DNA of 64,000 nt, from NCBI GenBank assembly GCA_947448735.1, contig CANFOS010000016.1, forward strand, positions 1 through 64,000, written 5' to 3'. The first letter of the stretch is position 1. Each line of letters opens with the position of its first letter. Position numbers and translations under genes: made by a program. Below the pieces are notes generated by a model. It was not told the DNA's origin. It did no database searches and saw nothing but the letters and a program-made list of their open reading frames with translations. Below, one piece after another: positions 28,252 through 41,635 of this stretch. The stretch is from Comamonadaceae bacterium. GTDB taxonomy: Bacteria; Pseudomonadota; Gammaproteobacteria; Burkholderiales; Burkholderiaceae_C.

Positions 28252-29445
28252 CTACACCACAAAATGCAACCAACCCTCGGCATACCAGTCGCCCAGCAAC
28301 GCCAGCGCGCCGCTACTGGCTTTGGCCCATGTGCTGGCTGGCAAAGCACGCTGGTCAGCGAGCAAATGCATGAGCTGCGCATCGCGGCCTTTGGCGCGGT
28401 AGCTTTCGCCATTGATGAATACATGGTTCGCGTCGTACATCATGCGGGTTTTCGCGTCCAGCATCAAGCTTTGCACGCTGGCGGAGCCGTCCCAGTCAGC
28501 GCCCGTCTGTTCAAACCAGACCTGCGCTTTGGGCGCCGTCATGACCTCGCCTAAAGCACAGGCCAGTGCCAGCGGGTCTTTCAAGGCATGCCGTACGGCA
28601 TCGCTTGCAAATGTGATCAGCGCAGCGGGCAGTTCAGCGGGATGGGGCGTTGCAGCTTGCCCAGGGTCGCGGTACATTTTTTTCGGGCCGCTACCAGAAA
28701 CATCGGCATCTTCATCTTCGCCAAACTCTGCCAGCTTGTGCAGCAGCTCGGCTGTCAGCTCAGACTGCACAGGAGCCTTGAAACCAATCGAATAGGTCAT
28801 GCAATCTTGCGCCTTGCCATACGAATCAACGCTGGCCTCAGCCACCCCCTCATGGGCATAGCGCGGCGGCAAATACAGCATGTCGCCAGCGTCCAGCACA
28901 AACTCCTGCGCGGGTTCAAAAGTTTGTAAGATTTTCAAAGGCACCCCGGCTTGCAGTGTCAAATCTTTTTGTTGGCTGATTTTCCAGCGACGCCGGCCGC
29001 TGGCCTGAAACAAAAAAACGTCGTAGCTGTCAAAGTGCGGGCCTACACCCCCGCCAGGCGTAGCAAACGAAATCATCACGTCGTCAAGCCGCGCATCGGG
29101 CACAAACCGGAACTGCTGAAGCAACTGATGCACGCCGTCATGATGACCGTCCACACCTTGTACCAGCAAGGTCCAGCCAGGCTTGCTGATGGGCGGCAGA
29201 CCGCGCAACGCAAAAGGCCCGCTTTTCATCCGCCATGCAGCACCTTCACGGTTGGTATTTTTAACAATCAGTCGCGACTCCACCTCCTCATTGGCCGCCA
29301 GCCTGAACAGCTCTGCACGGCTGAGCAGCGGCTTGAAGCCGGCGATTGCGCCACGCACCAGCAAGGGCTTTTTTTGCCAGTGGCGGCGCATGAATTGAAC
29401 AGGTGACAGACCGGCAAGAAGAGGGAGAGCGTGATGTACATCCAT
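28252..29445 (-). CDS. roxA: JmjC/cupin ribosomal protein uL16 arginine hydroxylase
   Basis: This 397-residue 2-oxoglutarate/Fe(II) oxygenase is of the RoxA/YcfD family, whose E. coli member hydroxylates an arginine of ribosomal protein uL16. The metal triad is visible: His137 and Asp139 in GPHFDSYDVFLFQ and His198 in LPPRYAHEG. The N-terminal FMRRHWQKKPLLVRGA is a family hallmark. The C-terminal winged-helix dimerisation part is present. The start codon is only 14 bp from that of the divergent PPIase gene, so the promoters must overlap or lie in each other's genes. Confidence 0.9.
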   Translation of the reverse strand: MDVHHALPLLAGLSPVQFMRRHWQKKPLLVRGAIAGFKPLLSRAELFRLAANEEVESRLIVKNTNREGAAWRMKSGPFALRGLPPISKPGWTLLVQGVDGHHDGVHQLLQQFRFVPDARLDDVMISFATPGGGVGPHFDSYDVFLFQASGRRRWKISQQKDLTLQAGVPLKILQTFEPAQEFVLDAGDMLYLPPRYAHEGVAEASVDSYGKAQDCMTYSIGFKAPVQSELTAELLHKLAEFGEDEDADVSGSGPKKMYRDPGQAATPHPAELPAALITFASDAVRHALKDPLALACALGEVMTAPKAQVWFEQTGADWDGSASVQSLMLDAKTRMMYDANHVFINGESYRAKGRDAQLMHLLADQRALPASTWAKASSGALALLGDWYAEGWLHFVV

Positions 29446-29459
29446 GGGACAATTGTCGG

Positions 29460-29990
29460 ATGAAAATCAACCCCCACTGCGTCGTCGGCCTGAGCTGGAC
29501 GCTAAAAGATACTTTGGGCGACATCCTGGACGAGCTCGACGAGCCGGTCGAGTTCTTGCTCGGCGGCGACGACTTGCTGGCCAAAATTGAGCAGCAATTG
29601 CAAGGCCACGAGGCAGGCGACCAGCTGAATTTTCAAATGGAGCCCGAAGAAGCCTTTGGCGACTACGACGAAAACCTGGTGTTTTTAGAACAGCGCCTGA
29701 TCTTTCCTGCCGAGCTTGAAGAAGGCATGACCTTTGACGGTGCAGCCCTGCCCGCCGGGGCCAGCCCGGACACGCCCAAAGACAAAATCTACACCGTGAC
29801 CGAGATTTACCCAGAGCATGTCGTGCTGGACGGCAATCACCCCTTGGCCGGTATCGCCTTGCGCCTGAGCCTGAAAGTCGAGTCGGTCAGGGAGGCCACC
29901 GAGGCAGAAGTCGGCCAAGGTTCACTCGGAACCGGTTTTTTCAAGCTGGAGCCACTGGACTCATTGCCACCAGACACCACGCTTCATTAA
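29460..29990 (+). CDS. FKBP-type peptidyl-prolyl isomerase, SlyD-like
   Basis: The 176-residue protein starts at ATG 29460. The FKBP core is split by an insert-in-flap chaperone region (PEEAFGDYDENLVF ... DKIYTVTEIYPEHVVLDGNHPLAG), which is the SlyD arrangement. It lacks the metal-binding His/Cys-rich tail of E. coli SlyD. It probably acts as a cytosolic foldase/chaperone. The gene diverges from roxA across 14 bp. Confidence 0.88.
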   Translation: MKINPHCVVGLSWTLKDTLGDILDELDEPVEFLLGGDDLLAKIEQQLQGHEAGDQLNFQMEPEEAFGDYDENLVFLEQRLIFPAELEEGMTFDGAALPAGASPDTPKDKIYTVTEIYPEHVVLDGNHPLAGIALRLSLKVESVREATEAEVGQGSLGTGFFKLEPLDSLPPDTTLH

Positions 29991-29996
29991 AGTCGT

Positions 29997-30506
29997 TTAC
30001 ATCGCCAGGTAGACCTGCCCGTTTTCAATTCTGACCCGGTCGCCAATGCGCAGGTCGCTGTACGTCGTCATGTCGTAAGACCGCATGGTGCCGTTGTCCA
30101 ACTGAACAGACACCCGGTAACTTTCACCCGCGCTGGGGTTGGCGGTTCGGCTGCGCTCAATGGCATTGCCCGCCACCGCACCGCCCACCGCACCGATGAC
30201 CGTGCCAGCCGCGCGTCCACCACCGGTGCCGATCTGGTTACCCAATACAGCACCGGCAATGCCGCCAATCACAGCGCCCATGCCCGGGCCTGCGCTGGGT
30301 TGCTGCAAACGCACGACTTCCACGTTGCTGACACGCCCGTACTCAACATATGCGCCCTGGGAGTTCGGTGCAGGATATGTCCCTGCGGGATAGCTTGCTG
30401 GGTAGCTTGACACCGGGCCGGGTGAATTCATCGGCGCGCAAGCCATCAGGCTGGCCAGTGCAGCAGCCGACGAGGCTGCTGAGATAAAACGATTGGGGTG
30501 AAACAT
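29997..30506 (-). CDS. Glycine-zipper outer membrane lipoprotein (SlyB-like)
   Basis: The 169-residue protein starts at ATG 30506 with AGGAG upstream. It has a lipoprotein signal peptide (lipobox MAC), a glycine-zipper hairpin (GAVIGGIAGAVLGNQIG, then GTVIGAVGGAVAGNAIE) and a C-terminal beta domain (SYRVSVQLDNGTM ... GDRVRIENGQVYL). This resembles the SlyB/PcP envelope lipoproteins. It converges on the PPIase gene, with a gap of 6 bp. Confidence 0.85.
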   Translation of the reverse strand: MFHPNRFISAASSAAALASLMACAPMNSPGPVSSYPASYPAGTYPAPNSQGAYVEYGRVSNVEVVRLQQPSAGPGMGAVIGGIAGAVLGNQIGTGGGRAAGTVIGAVGGAVAGNAIERSRTANPSAGESYRVSVQLDNGTMRSYDMTTYSDLRIGDRVRIENGQVYLAM

Positions 30507-30653
30507 AAAAATCTCCTGTGAATGACGTCCAAGGAGCCTTACACCATCTACCCATTCCCGCCAAAAAATCGACAGGCAGAGGCCCTTCACCGATTACAGG
30601 AGCAACTCACAAAGCCCAGCGTAGGGGCGGGTGCCGTTAAGCCGTGGGCAAAC

Positions 30654-30671
30654 CGCCTGATGCGGCGGAAA
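30654..30671 (-). terminator. Possible weak terminator after dut
   Basis: The hairpin CCGCC ... GGCGG lies about 25-40 bp past the dut stop and is followed on the minus strand by only three T. It could end the coaBC-dut transcript, but the U-tract is poor. Confidence 0.3.
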
Positions 30672-30694
30672 AACTGTCACTTCAAGAACGACTC

Positions 30695-31141
30695 TCAGGA
30701 TTTGCCAGTAGACCCATACCCGCCTTCCCCGCGCTCACTGGCAGGAAAGTCTTGCACCACATTGAACTCAGCTTGCACCACCGGCACGATCATCAACTGC
30801 GCGATGCGCTCCATTGGCTCAATCGTAAAAGGCACATCGCTGCGGTTCCAGGCGCTGACCATCAACTGGCCCTGATAGTCGCTGTCGATCAAACCCACCA
30901 GATTGCCCAGCACAATGCCGTGCTTGTGGCCCAAGCCCGAGCGCGGCAGGATGAGGGCGGCATAACCGGGGTTGTGCAAGTAGATGGCGATACCGGTGGG
31001 GACAAGTTGCCAGGCGTTGGCAGCCAGCGTTAATGGCTCGCTTAAACAGGCTCGCAAGTCCAGCCCAGCGCTGCCGGGTGTGGCGTAGTTGGGCAGGTTG
31101 CCCTGCAGACGCGGGTCGATGATTTTGACGTCGATTTTCAT
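30695..31141 (-). CDS. dut: dUTP diphosphatase
   Basis: Dut (148 residues) hydrolyses dUTP to dUMP, keeping uracil out of DNA and feeding thymidylate synthesis. The trimeric dUTPase motifs are present: [33 protein letters not shown] and the C-terminal [10 protein letters not shown] loop. It lies 7 bp after coaBC; the pair is adjacent in many proteobacteria. Confidence 0.97.
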   Translation of the reverse strand: MKIDVKIIDPRLQGNLPNYATPGSAGLDLRACLSEPLTLAANAWQLVPTGIAIYLHNPGYAALILPRSGLGHKHGIVLGNLVGLIDSDYQGQLMVSAWNRSDVPFTIEPMERIAQLMIVPVVQAEFNVVQDFPASERGEGGYGSTGKS

Positions 31142-31148
31142 GGCTGGT

Positions 31149-34193
<3,045 letters not shown>

Positions 34194-34194
34194 C

Positions 34195-35061
34195 ATGCAG
34201 TTGTGCGGATTTGACATTGGCCTGGACAAGCCGTTTTTCCTGATTGCCGGCCCCTGTGTGATCGAATCTGAGCAGCTGCAGATGGACACCGCAGGCACGT
34301 TGAAAGAGATCACGACCAGCTTGGGCATCCCATTTATTTTCAAATCCAGCTACGACAAAGCCAATCGATCCAGCGGCACAACCTTTCGCGGGCCAGGCAT
34401 GCACAAGGGCTTGGAGATACTGGCCAAAGTCAAGCGCGATCTGGGCATACCCATCCTGACTGACGTGCACTCAGAAGCTGACATTGCAAGCGTCGCAGCC
34501 GTGGTGGATGTGCTTCAAACCCCCGCCTTCTTATGCCGCCAGACCGACTTCATCACGGCTGTTGCGCAGTCGGGCAGACCTGTCAACATTAAAAAAGGCC
34601 AGTTTCTCGCGCCCAGCGACATGAAAAACGTCATCGACAAAGCCCGCGCTGCTGCGCGCGACAAAGGTCTGAGCGAGGACCGCTTCATGGCCTGCGAGCG
34701 CGGCGCCAGTTTTGGCTACAACAACCTGGTATCGGACATGCGCAGCCTGGCCATCATGCGCGAAACCAAGGCCCCAGTGGTGTTTGATGCCACGCATTCT
34801 GTACAGCTGCCCGGCGCTGGAAATGCGCAGGGCACCAGCAGCGGTGGGCAGCGTGAGATGGTGCCCGTGCTGGCGCGTGCGGCGGTGGCCGTCGGTGTGG
34901 CAGGTCTGTTCATGGAGACACACCCCAACCCTGATCAGGCCATGAGCGACGGCCCCAATGCAGTGCCCTTGAAACACATCAAGGCGCTGCTGGAAACCTT
35001 GCTGGAACTTGACCGCATCACCAAGAAAAACGGCTTTCTTGAAACTGATTTTGGCGTCTGA
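34195..35061 (+). CDS. kdsA: 3-deoxy-8-phosphooctulonate synthase
   Basis: KdsA (288 residues) condenses arabinose 5-phosphate with PEP to Kdo 8-phosphate for lipopolysaccharide. Diagnostic stretches include [48 protein letters not shown] and [12 protein letters not shown]. It begins one base after the pyrG stop. Confidence 0.97.
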   Translation: MQLCGFDIGLDKPFFLIAGPCVIESEQLQMDTAGTLKEITTSLGIPFIFKSSYDKANRSSGTTFRGPGMHKGLEILAKVKRDLGIPILTDVHSEADIASVAAVVDVLQTPAFLCRQTDFITAVAQSGRPVNIKKGQFLAPSDMKNVIDKARAAARDKGLSEDRFMACERGASFGYNNLVSDMRSLAIMRETKAPVVFDATHSVQLPGAGNAQGTSSGGQREMVPVLARAAVAVGVAGLFMETHPNPDQAMSDGPNAVPLKHIKALLETLLELDRITKKNGFLETDFGV

Positions 35062-35064
35062 TTC

Positions 35065-35355
35065 GTGTCTTCTGCCTACATCATTGCCAATGTCACCGTC
35101 ACCAACCCGGAGCAATACGCCGAGTACCGAAGACTGTCGAGTCTGGCGGTTCAAGCCTGTGGCGGGGAGTTTTGCGTACGAGGTGGTGCTGTTGAAGTGC
35201 TCGAAGGCGACTGGACACCAGACCGTGTCGTGGTTTTGAAATTTCCGTCGGTCGAAAAAGCCAAGGCCTACTACAACTCGGTTGAGTACACCACTGCCAT
35301 CGACGCACGCCAGGGCGCAAGCATCATGCGCATGGTGGTGGTTGAGGGCGTTTGA
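35065..35355 (+). CDS. DUF1330 protein
   Basis: The 96-residue protein starts with GTG 35065, three bases after the kdsA stop. It is a ferredoxin-like, dimeric alpha/beta-barrel type (SAYIIANVTVTNPEQYAEY ... VVVLKFPSVEKAKAYYNS). The biochemical role of DUF1330 proteins is not known to me. Its place between kdsA and eno suggests co-transcription. A second, diverged DUF1330 gene lies at 59338-59628. Confidence 0.85.
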   Translation: MSSAYIIANVTVTNPEQYAEYRRLSSLAVQACGGEFCVRGGAVEVLEGDWTPDRVVVLKFPSVEKAKAYYNSVEYTTAIDARQGASIMRMVVVEGV

Positions 35356-35402
35356 TTTTTATTTTTTGAATTTTTTTTGAATTTTTTGAATCTTTTTGAA
35401 AG
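35356..35402 (+). promoter_or_regulatory. T-rich leader with repeated TTTTTGAA units before eno
   Basis: The stretch is almost entirely T with GAA at regular spacing (four T5-8GAA units). No Shine-Dalgarno precedes the eno ATG at 35410, so a U-rich leader bound by ribosomal protein S1 is plausible. Homopolymer tracts may also vary in length. Confidence 0.4.
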
Positions 35403-35409
35403 CCAATAA

Positions 35410-36693
<1,284 letters not shown>

Positions 36694-36695
36694 TG

Positions 36696-36780
36696 GCCCC
36701 CACGCTCGTCACTGCATGTACTTCGCTGCACCTTGAAGGGGCGCGTTTTTTCTTGGGGCGGCACAGCGAAAAAACCTTTC
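36696..36780 (+). repeat. GC-rich intergenic repeat (family B, copy 1)
   Basis: It starts CCCCCACGCTCGTCACTGC and continues with TACTTCGCTGCACCTTG, then GGGGCGC, a T-run and CTTGGGGCGGC. It shares its frame of short blocks with the stretch at 38044-38130. I recognise the family as common between genes in Comamonadaceae. Confidence 0.6.
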
Positions 36781-36793
36781 AAAACAATTCTTG

Positions 36794-37069
36794 ATGAGAA
36801 ACCGCGTTGTCCCTGCCATTTTGATTGCGCTGCTGCTGATCTTCCATGGGCAACTCTGGATGGGACGGGGCAGCATTCTCAATGTGCGCGACTTGCAGCA
36901 GCGACTGACTGATCAGGAGGCCAAGAACGTCAAAGCACAAGCCCGCAACGACCAGCTTGCCGCTGAAGTACGGGACCTCAAAGAAGGCCTGGAGATGGTG
37001 GAAGAAAAAGCCCGCTCCGAACTGGGCATGGTCAAGCCCAACGAGATTTTTGTTCAGGTAAATAAATAA
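36794..37069 (+). CDS. ftsB: Cell division protein FtsB
   Basis: This 91-residue single-pass membrane protein of the FtsB/DivIC family is part of the FtsQLB divisome complex. The N-terminal membrane helix (VVPAILIALLLIFHGQLW) is followed by a coiled coil (QQRLTDQEAKNVKAQARND) and the conserved ARSELGMVKPNEIF. ATG 36794 is used; a TTG one codon earlier is possible. The position after eno is the standard one. Confidence 0.95.
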   Translation: MRNRVVPAILIALLLIFHGQLWMGRGSILNVRDLQQRLTDQEAKNVKAQARNDQLAAEVRDLKEGLEMVEEKARSELGMVKPNEIFVQVNK

Positions 37070-38038
37070 TTACTGCACAGCAGTCGGTGGCGGCTGTTGC
37101 CGATCAGGCTGAGTAAACAGCTGCGCCGCATCAACCGGGTCAAACTCGTGTTGCGCCCCGCAAAACTCACACGTCACGCCCACACTGCCACGCTCGGCAA
37201 TCACGCTTTCAACCTCATCTGCACCTAGGCCACGCAGCATGTTAGCCACACGCTCGCGGGAACAGCTGCAGGCAAAGCTGGGCTGCAATACCTCAAAGCG
37301 CGTGATGGGCTCTTCCCAAAACAGCCGGTGCAAAATCGTGTCAGCATCCAGCGTCAACAGCTCATCACGCTTGAGTGTGGAGGCCAGCAATGAAATGCGT
37401 TTGTAGTCTTCGTTCTTGCCAATCTGGTCTTCATTGGCATCGCTGTCGATCTGGCCCTCCAGATTACCCTGGCCTTTGACGGGCAGCCGCTGGATCAGCA
37501 AGCCAGCGGCCACATGCCCGTCCGCCGCCAAAATCAGTTTGGTATCGAGCTGCTCACTTTGCAGCATGTAGTGCTCCAGCACCTCGCTGATGTTTTCAAT
37601 CTTTTCATGGCTGTCGCCAAACAATGGCACCACGCCCTGGTAGGCCTGCTGGCCAGGCAGTTTGTCTTTGGGGTCCAGCGTGATGGCGCAGCGTCCTTCG
37701 TTGTGGACGTTGACGAGCTGGCTCAAGGTGCTGCCATGGCCAACTTCACCAGTGACGGTCGCGGTGGCGCGCAGGTTCAGGTTGGGCTGCACTTCAGCCA
37801 CCGCCAGCTTGACAGGACCGTCTCCAAAAATCTGCAAAATCAGCGCGCCATTGAACTTGATGTTGCCTTGCATCAAGGCCCCTGCGGCCGTCATCTCGCC
37901 CAACAAGTGCATCACCTCCACCGGGTAACCGCCCGCCGCCTGGCGGCGCTTCAAAATCTCTTGCCAGGCGTCGGTCAGGCGCACCAGCATGCCGCGTACC
38001 GGCAAGCCGTCGAAAATGAATTTGTGCAATTCACTCAT
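37070..38038 (-). CDS. hslO: Redox-regulated chaperone Hsp33
   Basis: Hsp33 (322 residues) is a cytosolic holdase activated by oxidation. The zinc centre is visible as CSC (Cys257, Cys259) and CEFC (Cys290, Cys293) near the C-terminus. The start at 38038 is preceded by a G-rich ribosome binding site. The stop abuts the ftsB stop directly (convergent genes with no gap). Confidence 0.95.
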   Translation of the reverse strand: MSELHKFIFDGLPVRGMLVRLTDAWQEILKRRQAAGGYPVEVMHLLGEMTAAGALMQGNIKFNGALILQIFGDGPVKLAVAEVQPNLNLRATATVTGEVGHGSTLSQLVNVHNEGRCAITLDPKDKLPGQQAYQGVVPLFGDSHEKIENISEVLEHYMLQSEQLDTKLILAADGHVAAGLLIQRLPVKGQGNLEGQIDSDANEDQIGKNEDYKRISLLASTLKRDELLTLDADTILHRLFWEEPITRFEVLQPSFACSCSRERVANMLRGLGADEVESVIAERGSVGVTCEFCGAQHEFDPVDAAQLFTQPDRQQPPPTAVQ

Positions 38039-38043
38039 GGAAC

Positions 38044-38130
38044 CCCCACGCTTTCCCACTTCGTGTGGACGCTGCCCCCCGCGGGGGCGCTGCGCCTGCG
38101 GCCTGGCAAAGCCAGTTCCGCGGCCCCTGC
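38044..38130 (+). repeat. GC-rich intergenic repeat (family B, copy 2)
   Basis: It starts CCCCCACGCTTTCCCACTTC, then GTGTGGACGCTGCCCC, a CCCGCGGG centre, and GGGGCGCTGCGCCTGCGGCC. It resembles 36696-36780. The strong palindrome between hslO and the next minus-strand gene could also act as a hairpin in RNA. Confidence 0.6.
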
Positions 38131-38181
38131 TTGTGTTTGGTATGTGTGGTGTTTGACAGTGATCACAATAAGGACATTCAT

Positions 38182-38706
38182 TCAAGCCAGCTTTTTAAGC
38201 CCGGCTTTGTAGCGGTTCGCGTTGTCTACATAGTGCTTCGCGCTCATTTTTAAACCCTCAATCTGTTCAGGCGACAACATTCGCACCGCTTTGGCGGGGC
38301 TGCCGATGATCATCGAGCCATCGGGGAACTCTTTGCCCTCCGTCACCAGTGCGCCCGCACCGACCAGGCAGTTGTTGCCAATCTTGGCGCCGTTCAGCAC
38401 GATGGCACCGATGCCGATGAGCGAATGGTTGCCGACCGTGCAGCCATGCAGCATGACCTGATGGCCCACCGTCACGCCCTCGCCGATCACCAGCGGCATG
38501 CCGACATCGGCATGCAAGACGCTGTTGTCCTGCACGTTAGAGCCTTTGCCGACGGTGATGGTCGACGTGTCACCGCGTATGACCACGCCAAACCAGACAC
38601 TGGCGTCTTCAGCCAGCGTGACGTTGCCCAGGACCTGCGCGTTGTCGGCGACCCAGGCACTGGGGTGAACGTCTGGTGTGAGATCGTCGAGCTGATAGAT
38701 GGCCAT
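38182..38706 (-). CDS. Gamma-class carbonic-anhydrase-like hexapeptide protein
   Basis: This 174-residue left-handed beta-helix protein is of the YrdA/PaaY/CaiE group. Hexapeptide repeats run from about residue 15 to 135, with metal-ligand-type His in NSVLHADVG and [11 protein letters not shown]. The fold is that of gamma carbonic anhydrase, but members differ in activity. The start at 38706 gives the usual N-terminus ([17 protein letters not shown]). Confidence 0.88.
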   Translation of the reverse strand: MAIYQLDDLTPDVHPSAWVADNAQVLGNVTLAEDASVWFGVVIRGDTSTITVGKGSNVQDNSVLHADVGMPLVIGEGVTVGHQVMLHGCTVGNHSLIGIGAIVLNGAKIGNNCLVGAGALVTEGKEFPDGSMIIGSPAKAVRMLSPEQIEGLKMSAKHYVDNANRYKAGLKKLA

Positions 38707-38771
38707 GGTGTGTGCTTCAGAAGGTTGCGGAACGAATGCCCCTGATTGTAAGGATGCCCGACAATGGTGCC

Positions 38772-39587
38772 ATGACGACCTTCGCAGACACGCCAGAGCT
38801 TCGAAAACTCGCTCTGGAAGCACTTTTAGCGTCAAATTCGGTTGAAAAAGTGGCTTTAACCCAATTTTTACATGGGCGAGCAGCTACTGTTTTAATAGCT
38901 CCTTCAGTCAGGTATCACGCGCCCGATGGCGTGCCTGGCTGCCCGCCCCGGCCGGCGCTGCGCTCGCACCTGGACGTGCCCAAGCGATCGCCGTTCACCA
39001 CCGACGGCCTGGCAGCGCTGCTGCACGCGGTGACGCATATCGAATTCAACGCCATCAATCTGGCACTCGATGCGATCTGGCGATTTGACGGCATGCCTGA
39101 AAACTACTACACCGACTGGCTTACCGTCGCGGCAGAAGAAGCGCAGCACTTCAGCCTGCTGAGCGCCCACTTGCAAAGCATGGGTTATGACTATGGTGAC
39201 TTCCCGGCCCATACGGGCCTGTGGGACATGACAGAAAAAACCAAATCAGACGTGCTGGCCCGCATGGCGCTGGTGCCGCGCACGCTGGAGGCGCGCGGGC
39301 TGGACGCGACGCCGCCCATGCAGGCCAAGCTGCGCAAGGTGGGATCGCCGGATGCGCTGCGCGCGGTGGAGATTTTGGACGTGATTTTGCGTGACGAAAT
39401 TGGCCACGTCGCCATTGGCAACCACTGGTATCGCTACCTGTGTGCTCAGCGTGGGCTGGACCCGGTGGTGCACTATGCGGTGCTGGCCCAGCAATACAGC
39501 GCGCCTCGCATCAAAGGGCCGCTGAACCTGGATGCGCGCCGCAAAGCGGGTTTTGATGCGGCTGAACTGGCTTTGCTGGACGCCTGA
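38772..39587 (+). CDS. DUF455 ferritin-like protein
   Basis: The 271-residue protein has ferritin-like di-iron motifs: [19 protein letters not shown] and the C-terminal [16 protein letters not shown]455 proteins share the fold of the tRNA hydroxylase MiaE, but their substrate is unknown to me. I start it at ATG 38772. An in-frame dispersed repeat at 38853-38900 encodes part of a poorly conserved N-terminal loop ([13 protein letters not shown]). Confidence 0.85.
   Translation: MTTFADTPELRKLALEALLASNSVEKVALTQFLHGRAATVLIAPSVRYHAPDGVPGCPPRPALRSHLDVPKRSPFTTDGLAALLHAVTHIEFNAINLALDAIWRFDGMPENYYTDWLTVAAEEAQHFSLLSAHLQSMGYDYGDFPAHTGLWDMTEKTKSDVLARMALVPRTLEARGLDATPPMQAKLRKVGSPDALRAVEILDVILRDEIGHVAIGNHWYRYLCAQRGLDPVVHYAVLAQQYSAPRIKGPLNLDARRKAGFDAAELALLDA
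38853..38900 (+). repeat. Dispersed repeat (copy 5), in frame in the DUF455 gene
   Basis: It reads GCTTTAACCCAATTTTTACA, then GGGCGAGCAGCTACTG and TTTTAATAGCTCC. The local AT content is well above that of the rest of the gene, and it is translated without a stop. Confidence 0.6.
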
Positions 39588-39589
39588 CA

Positions 39590-40492
39590 CTAGCCCCGCG
39601 GGTGGTTTTCTTCCAGGATCTTCTTGAGCCGCTCACGCGCCACATGGGTATAAATCGTGGTGGTGGAGATGTCGGCGTGCCCCAGCAGCATCTGCACGGC
39701 GCGCAGGTCAGCGCCGTGGTTGAGCAAATGCGTGGCAAAGGCGTGGCGCAGGGTGTGCGGTGACAGGGGCGAATTGATGCCTGCTGTCAGCGCATACTTT
39801 TTCACCAGCATCCAGAACATCACCCGGCTCATGCGGTGGCCGTGGCCGGTGACGAACAAATCGTCGGTTTGCTGGCCTTTCAAAATATCGGGCCGCCCCT
39901 CCTTGATGTAGCGCACGATGGCCTCGCGGGCGAGTTGACCAAAGGGCACCAGCCGCTCCTTGTTGCCCTTGCCCATCACCCGCAGCACCCCTTCGTTCAG
40001 GCTCAGGTGAAAGGTCTTCAGGCCAACCAGTTCACTGACGCGCAGGCCGCTGGCATACATCAGCTCCAGCATGGCGCGATCGCGCTGGCCCAGCGCTGTC
40101 TCTGCAGTGGGTGCAGCCAGCAACGCTTCAACCTGCGCCTCGCTCATCACCTTGGGCACACGCAGCGCCTGCCTGGCTGACTGCAGCTTCAGGGTGGGGT
40201 CCGCCGTGATGAACCTTTCACGCAGCGCCCAGCGAAAGTAGCGTTTGAACACCGTCAGGCGGCGGTTGGCAGAGGTGGCCTTGGTGACGCTGTGGCGGGC
40301 TGAAAAGTAGCCGTTCAGGTCAGGCTCCCGTGTCTGGTCAAGGCTGCGCTGGCCCTGGGCCTCTTCAGCCAGCCAGGCGGCATACAAAGACAGGTCGCGT
40401 CGGTACGCCGCGAGTGTGTTTTTGCTCAAACCGTCTTCCAGCCACAGCGCATCAATAAAGCTGTCGATGCTGGATTGGCTATGCGAATTCAT
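39590..40492 (-). CDS. xerD: Site-specific tyrosine recombinase XerD
   Basis: XerD (300 residues) acts with XerC at dif to resolve chromosome dimers. It has an N-terminal SAM-like domain (SIDSFIDALWLEDGLSKNT) and a catalytic domain with Arg in GLRVSELVGL, HTLRHAFATHLL, LGHADISTTTIYTHV and nucleophile Tyr281. The length is that of housekeeping XerD; no mobile element lies nearby. Convergent with the DUF455 gene, with a 2-bp gap. Confidence 0.93.
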   Translation of the reverse strand: MNSHSQSSIDSFIDALWLEDGLSKNTLAAYRRDLSLYAAWLAEEAQGQRSLDQTREPDLNGYFSARHSVTKATSANRRLTVFKRYFRWALRERFITADPTLKLQSARQALRVPKVMSEAQVEALLAAPTAETALGQRDRAMLELMYASGLRVSELVGLKTFHLSLNEGVLRVMGKGNKERLVPFGQLAREAIVRYIKEGRPDILKGQQTDDLFVTGHGHRMSRVMFWMLVKKYALTAGINSPLSPHTLRHAFATHLLNHGADLRAVQMLLGHADISTTTIYTHVARERLKKILEENHPRG

Positions 40493-40506
40493 CCGGCAAC
40501 GATAAC

Positions 40507-40535
40507 AAAAAAGCCGCTTGAAGAAGCGGCTTTTT
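40507..40535. terminator. Intrinsic terminator between the Bug-protein gene and xerD
   Basis: The hairpin GCCGCTT-GAAG-AAGCGGC is preceded by A6 and followed by T5. On the minus strand it ends the binding-protein transcript upstream of xerD. Confidence 0.9.
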
Positions 40536-40555
40536 CAAAGAGGCGGGCGCGAAAC

Positions 40556-41521
40556 TTATTCAAGCCTGAGCTTGGCCGACTCCACGACTTTTTTGTAAAC
40601 CTCGTACTCGGCCTTGATTTGATCGGTAAATTGCTCAGGCGTGTTGCCAATCACGATGGAGCCTGTGTCTTCAATCCGCTTTCGGACGGCCGGGTCTTCC
40701 AGCGCTTTTTTAACGCCTGCATTGACTTTTTCCACCACCTCTTTTGGCAAGCCCTTGGGCCCGGTGATGCCGTAGTAAGCCATGCGGTTGACGGGCTCCA
40801 GGCCCAACTCTTTGAAGGTCGGCACATCAGGCAGCACCGCCAGACGCTGGGGCGCGGCCACGGCAATCGCTATCAGCCGCTTTTGCTGGATGAAGGGCAA
40901 TGCCGACGGAATGTTGTCAAAAATCATGTTGACCTGGCCGGCCACTGTGTCGTTCAGGGCCGGACCTGCGCCGCGGTAAGGAATGTGGGTGATGAAGGTG
41001 CCGCTCAGGTTTTTGTACAGTTCCATCTGCAGGTGGCCAATGCCGCCTGTGCCCGATGAAGAATACGAATACTTGCCTGGATTCTTTTTGACCTCAGCGA
41101 TGAATTCCTTGTAGTTCTTGGCCGGAAAGCTGGGATGAACCGCAATCAGATTGGGCGTGGCCGCGATGTTGATGATGGGTGTGAAATCGGTCAGCGTGTT
41201 GTAGGTGATCTTCGGGTTGATGGCCGGATTGGCTGCCGTGGTGGACACCGTGGCCACGCCCAGCGTGTAGCCGTCTGGTGCAGAACGCGACAACTCGGTC
41301 GCGCCCACCACACCGCCGCCGCCAGCCTTGTTTTCAACCACCACGGTCTGCCCCAGTACCTTGCCCAGGGGTTCGGCAATCACACGGCCCACAATATCCG
41401 TGGTCCCGCCAGGTGCAAAAGGAACTTGCAGCTTGATGACCTTGTTGGGGTAGCCTTGGGCAAGCACAGCGCCAGAGACAAGCGCCAAAGCGGACAGGGT
41501 CAATAAAAAGCGACGTTGCAT
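40556..41521 (-). CDS. Tripartite tricarboxylate transporter substrate-binding protein (Bug family)
   Basis: This 321-residue periplasmic binding protein has a signal peptide ([19 protein letters not shown]), then the family hallmark [19 protein letters not shown] and a [11 protein letters not shown] loop. Bug proteins are greatly expanded in Burkholderiales and bind carboxylates and similar anions; the ligand here is unknown. No TctA/TctB membrane genes lie beside it. The start at 41521 has AAGGA upstream. Confidence 0.93.
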   Translation of the reverse strand: MQRRFLLTLSALALVSGAVLAQGYPNKVIKLQVPFAPGGTTDIVGRVIAEPLGKVLGQTVVVENKAGGGGVVGATELSRSAPDGYTLGVATVSTTAANPAINPKITYNTLTDFTPIINIAATPNLIAVHPSFPAKNYKEFIAEVKKNPGKYSYSSSGTGGIGHLQMELYKNLSGTFITHIPYRGAGPALNDTVAGQVNMIFDNIPSALPFIQQKRLIAIAVAAPQRLAVLPDVPTFKELGLEPVNRMAYYGITGPKGLPKEVVEKVNAGVKKALEDPAVRKRIEDTGSIVIGNTPEQFTDQIKAEYEVYKKVVESAKLRLE

Positions 41522-41635
41522 GATCAGGTCCTTGAAAATAAAAACATGCCAAATGGTACGTCTAACGCCAGTGCTTTGGCTTGTGGATACGCATAAGGGC
41601 AAACCCGATGGCTTATTGGGGGTTATTCTTGACGC

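Noticed and set aside
30507-30694. Possible riboswitch or leader RNA upstream of the glycine-zipper lipoprotein
   Set aside because: I saw no known riboswitch core; only a weak hairpin near the dut stop stands out.
39590-40492. Tyrosine recombinase as a sign of an integrated element
   Set aside because: Length and sequence are those of housekeeping XerD, and there is no att-like repeat, tRNA gene or cargo beside it.
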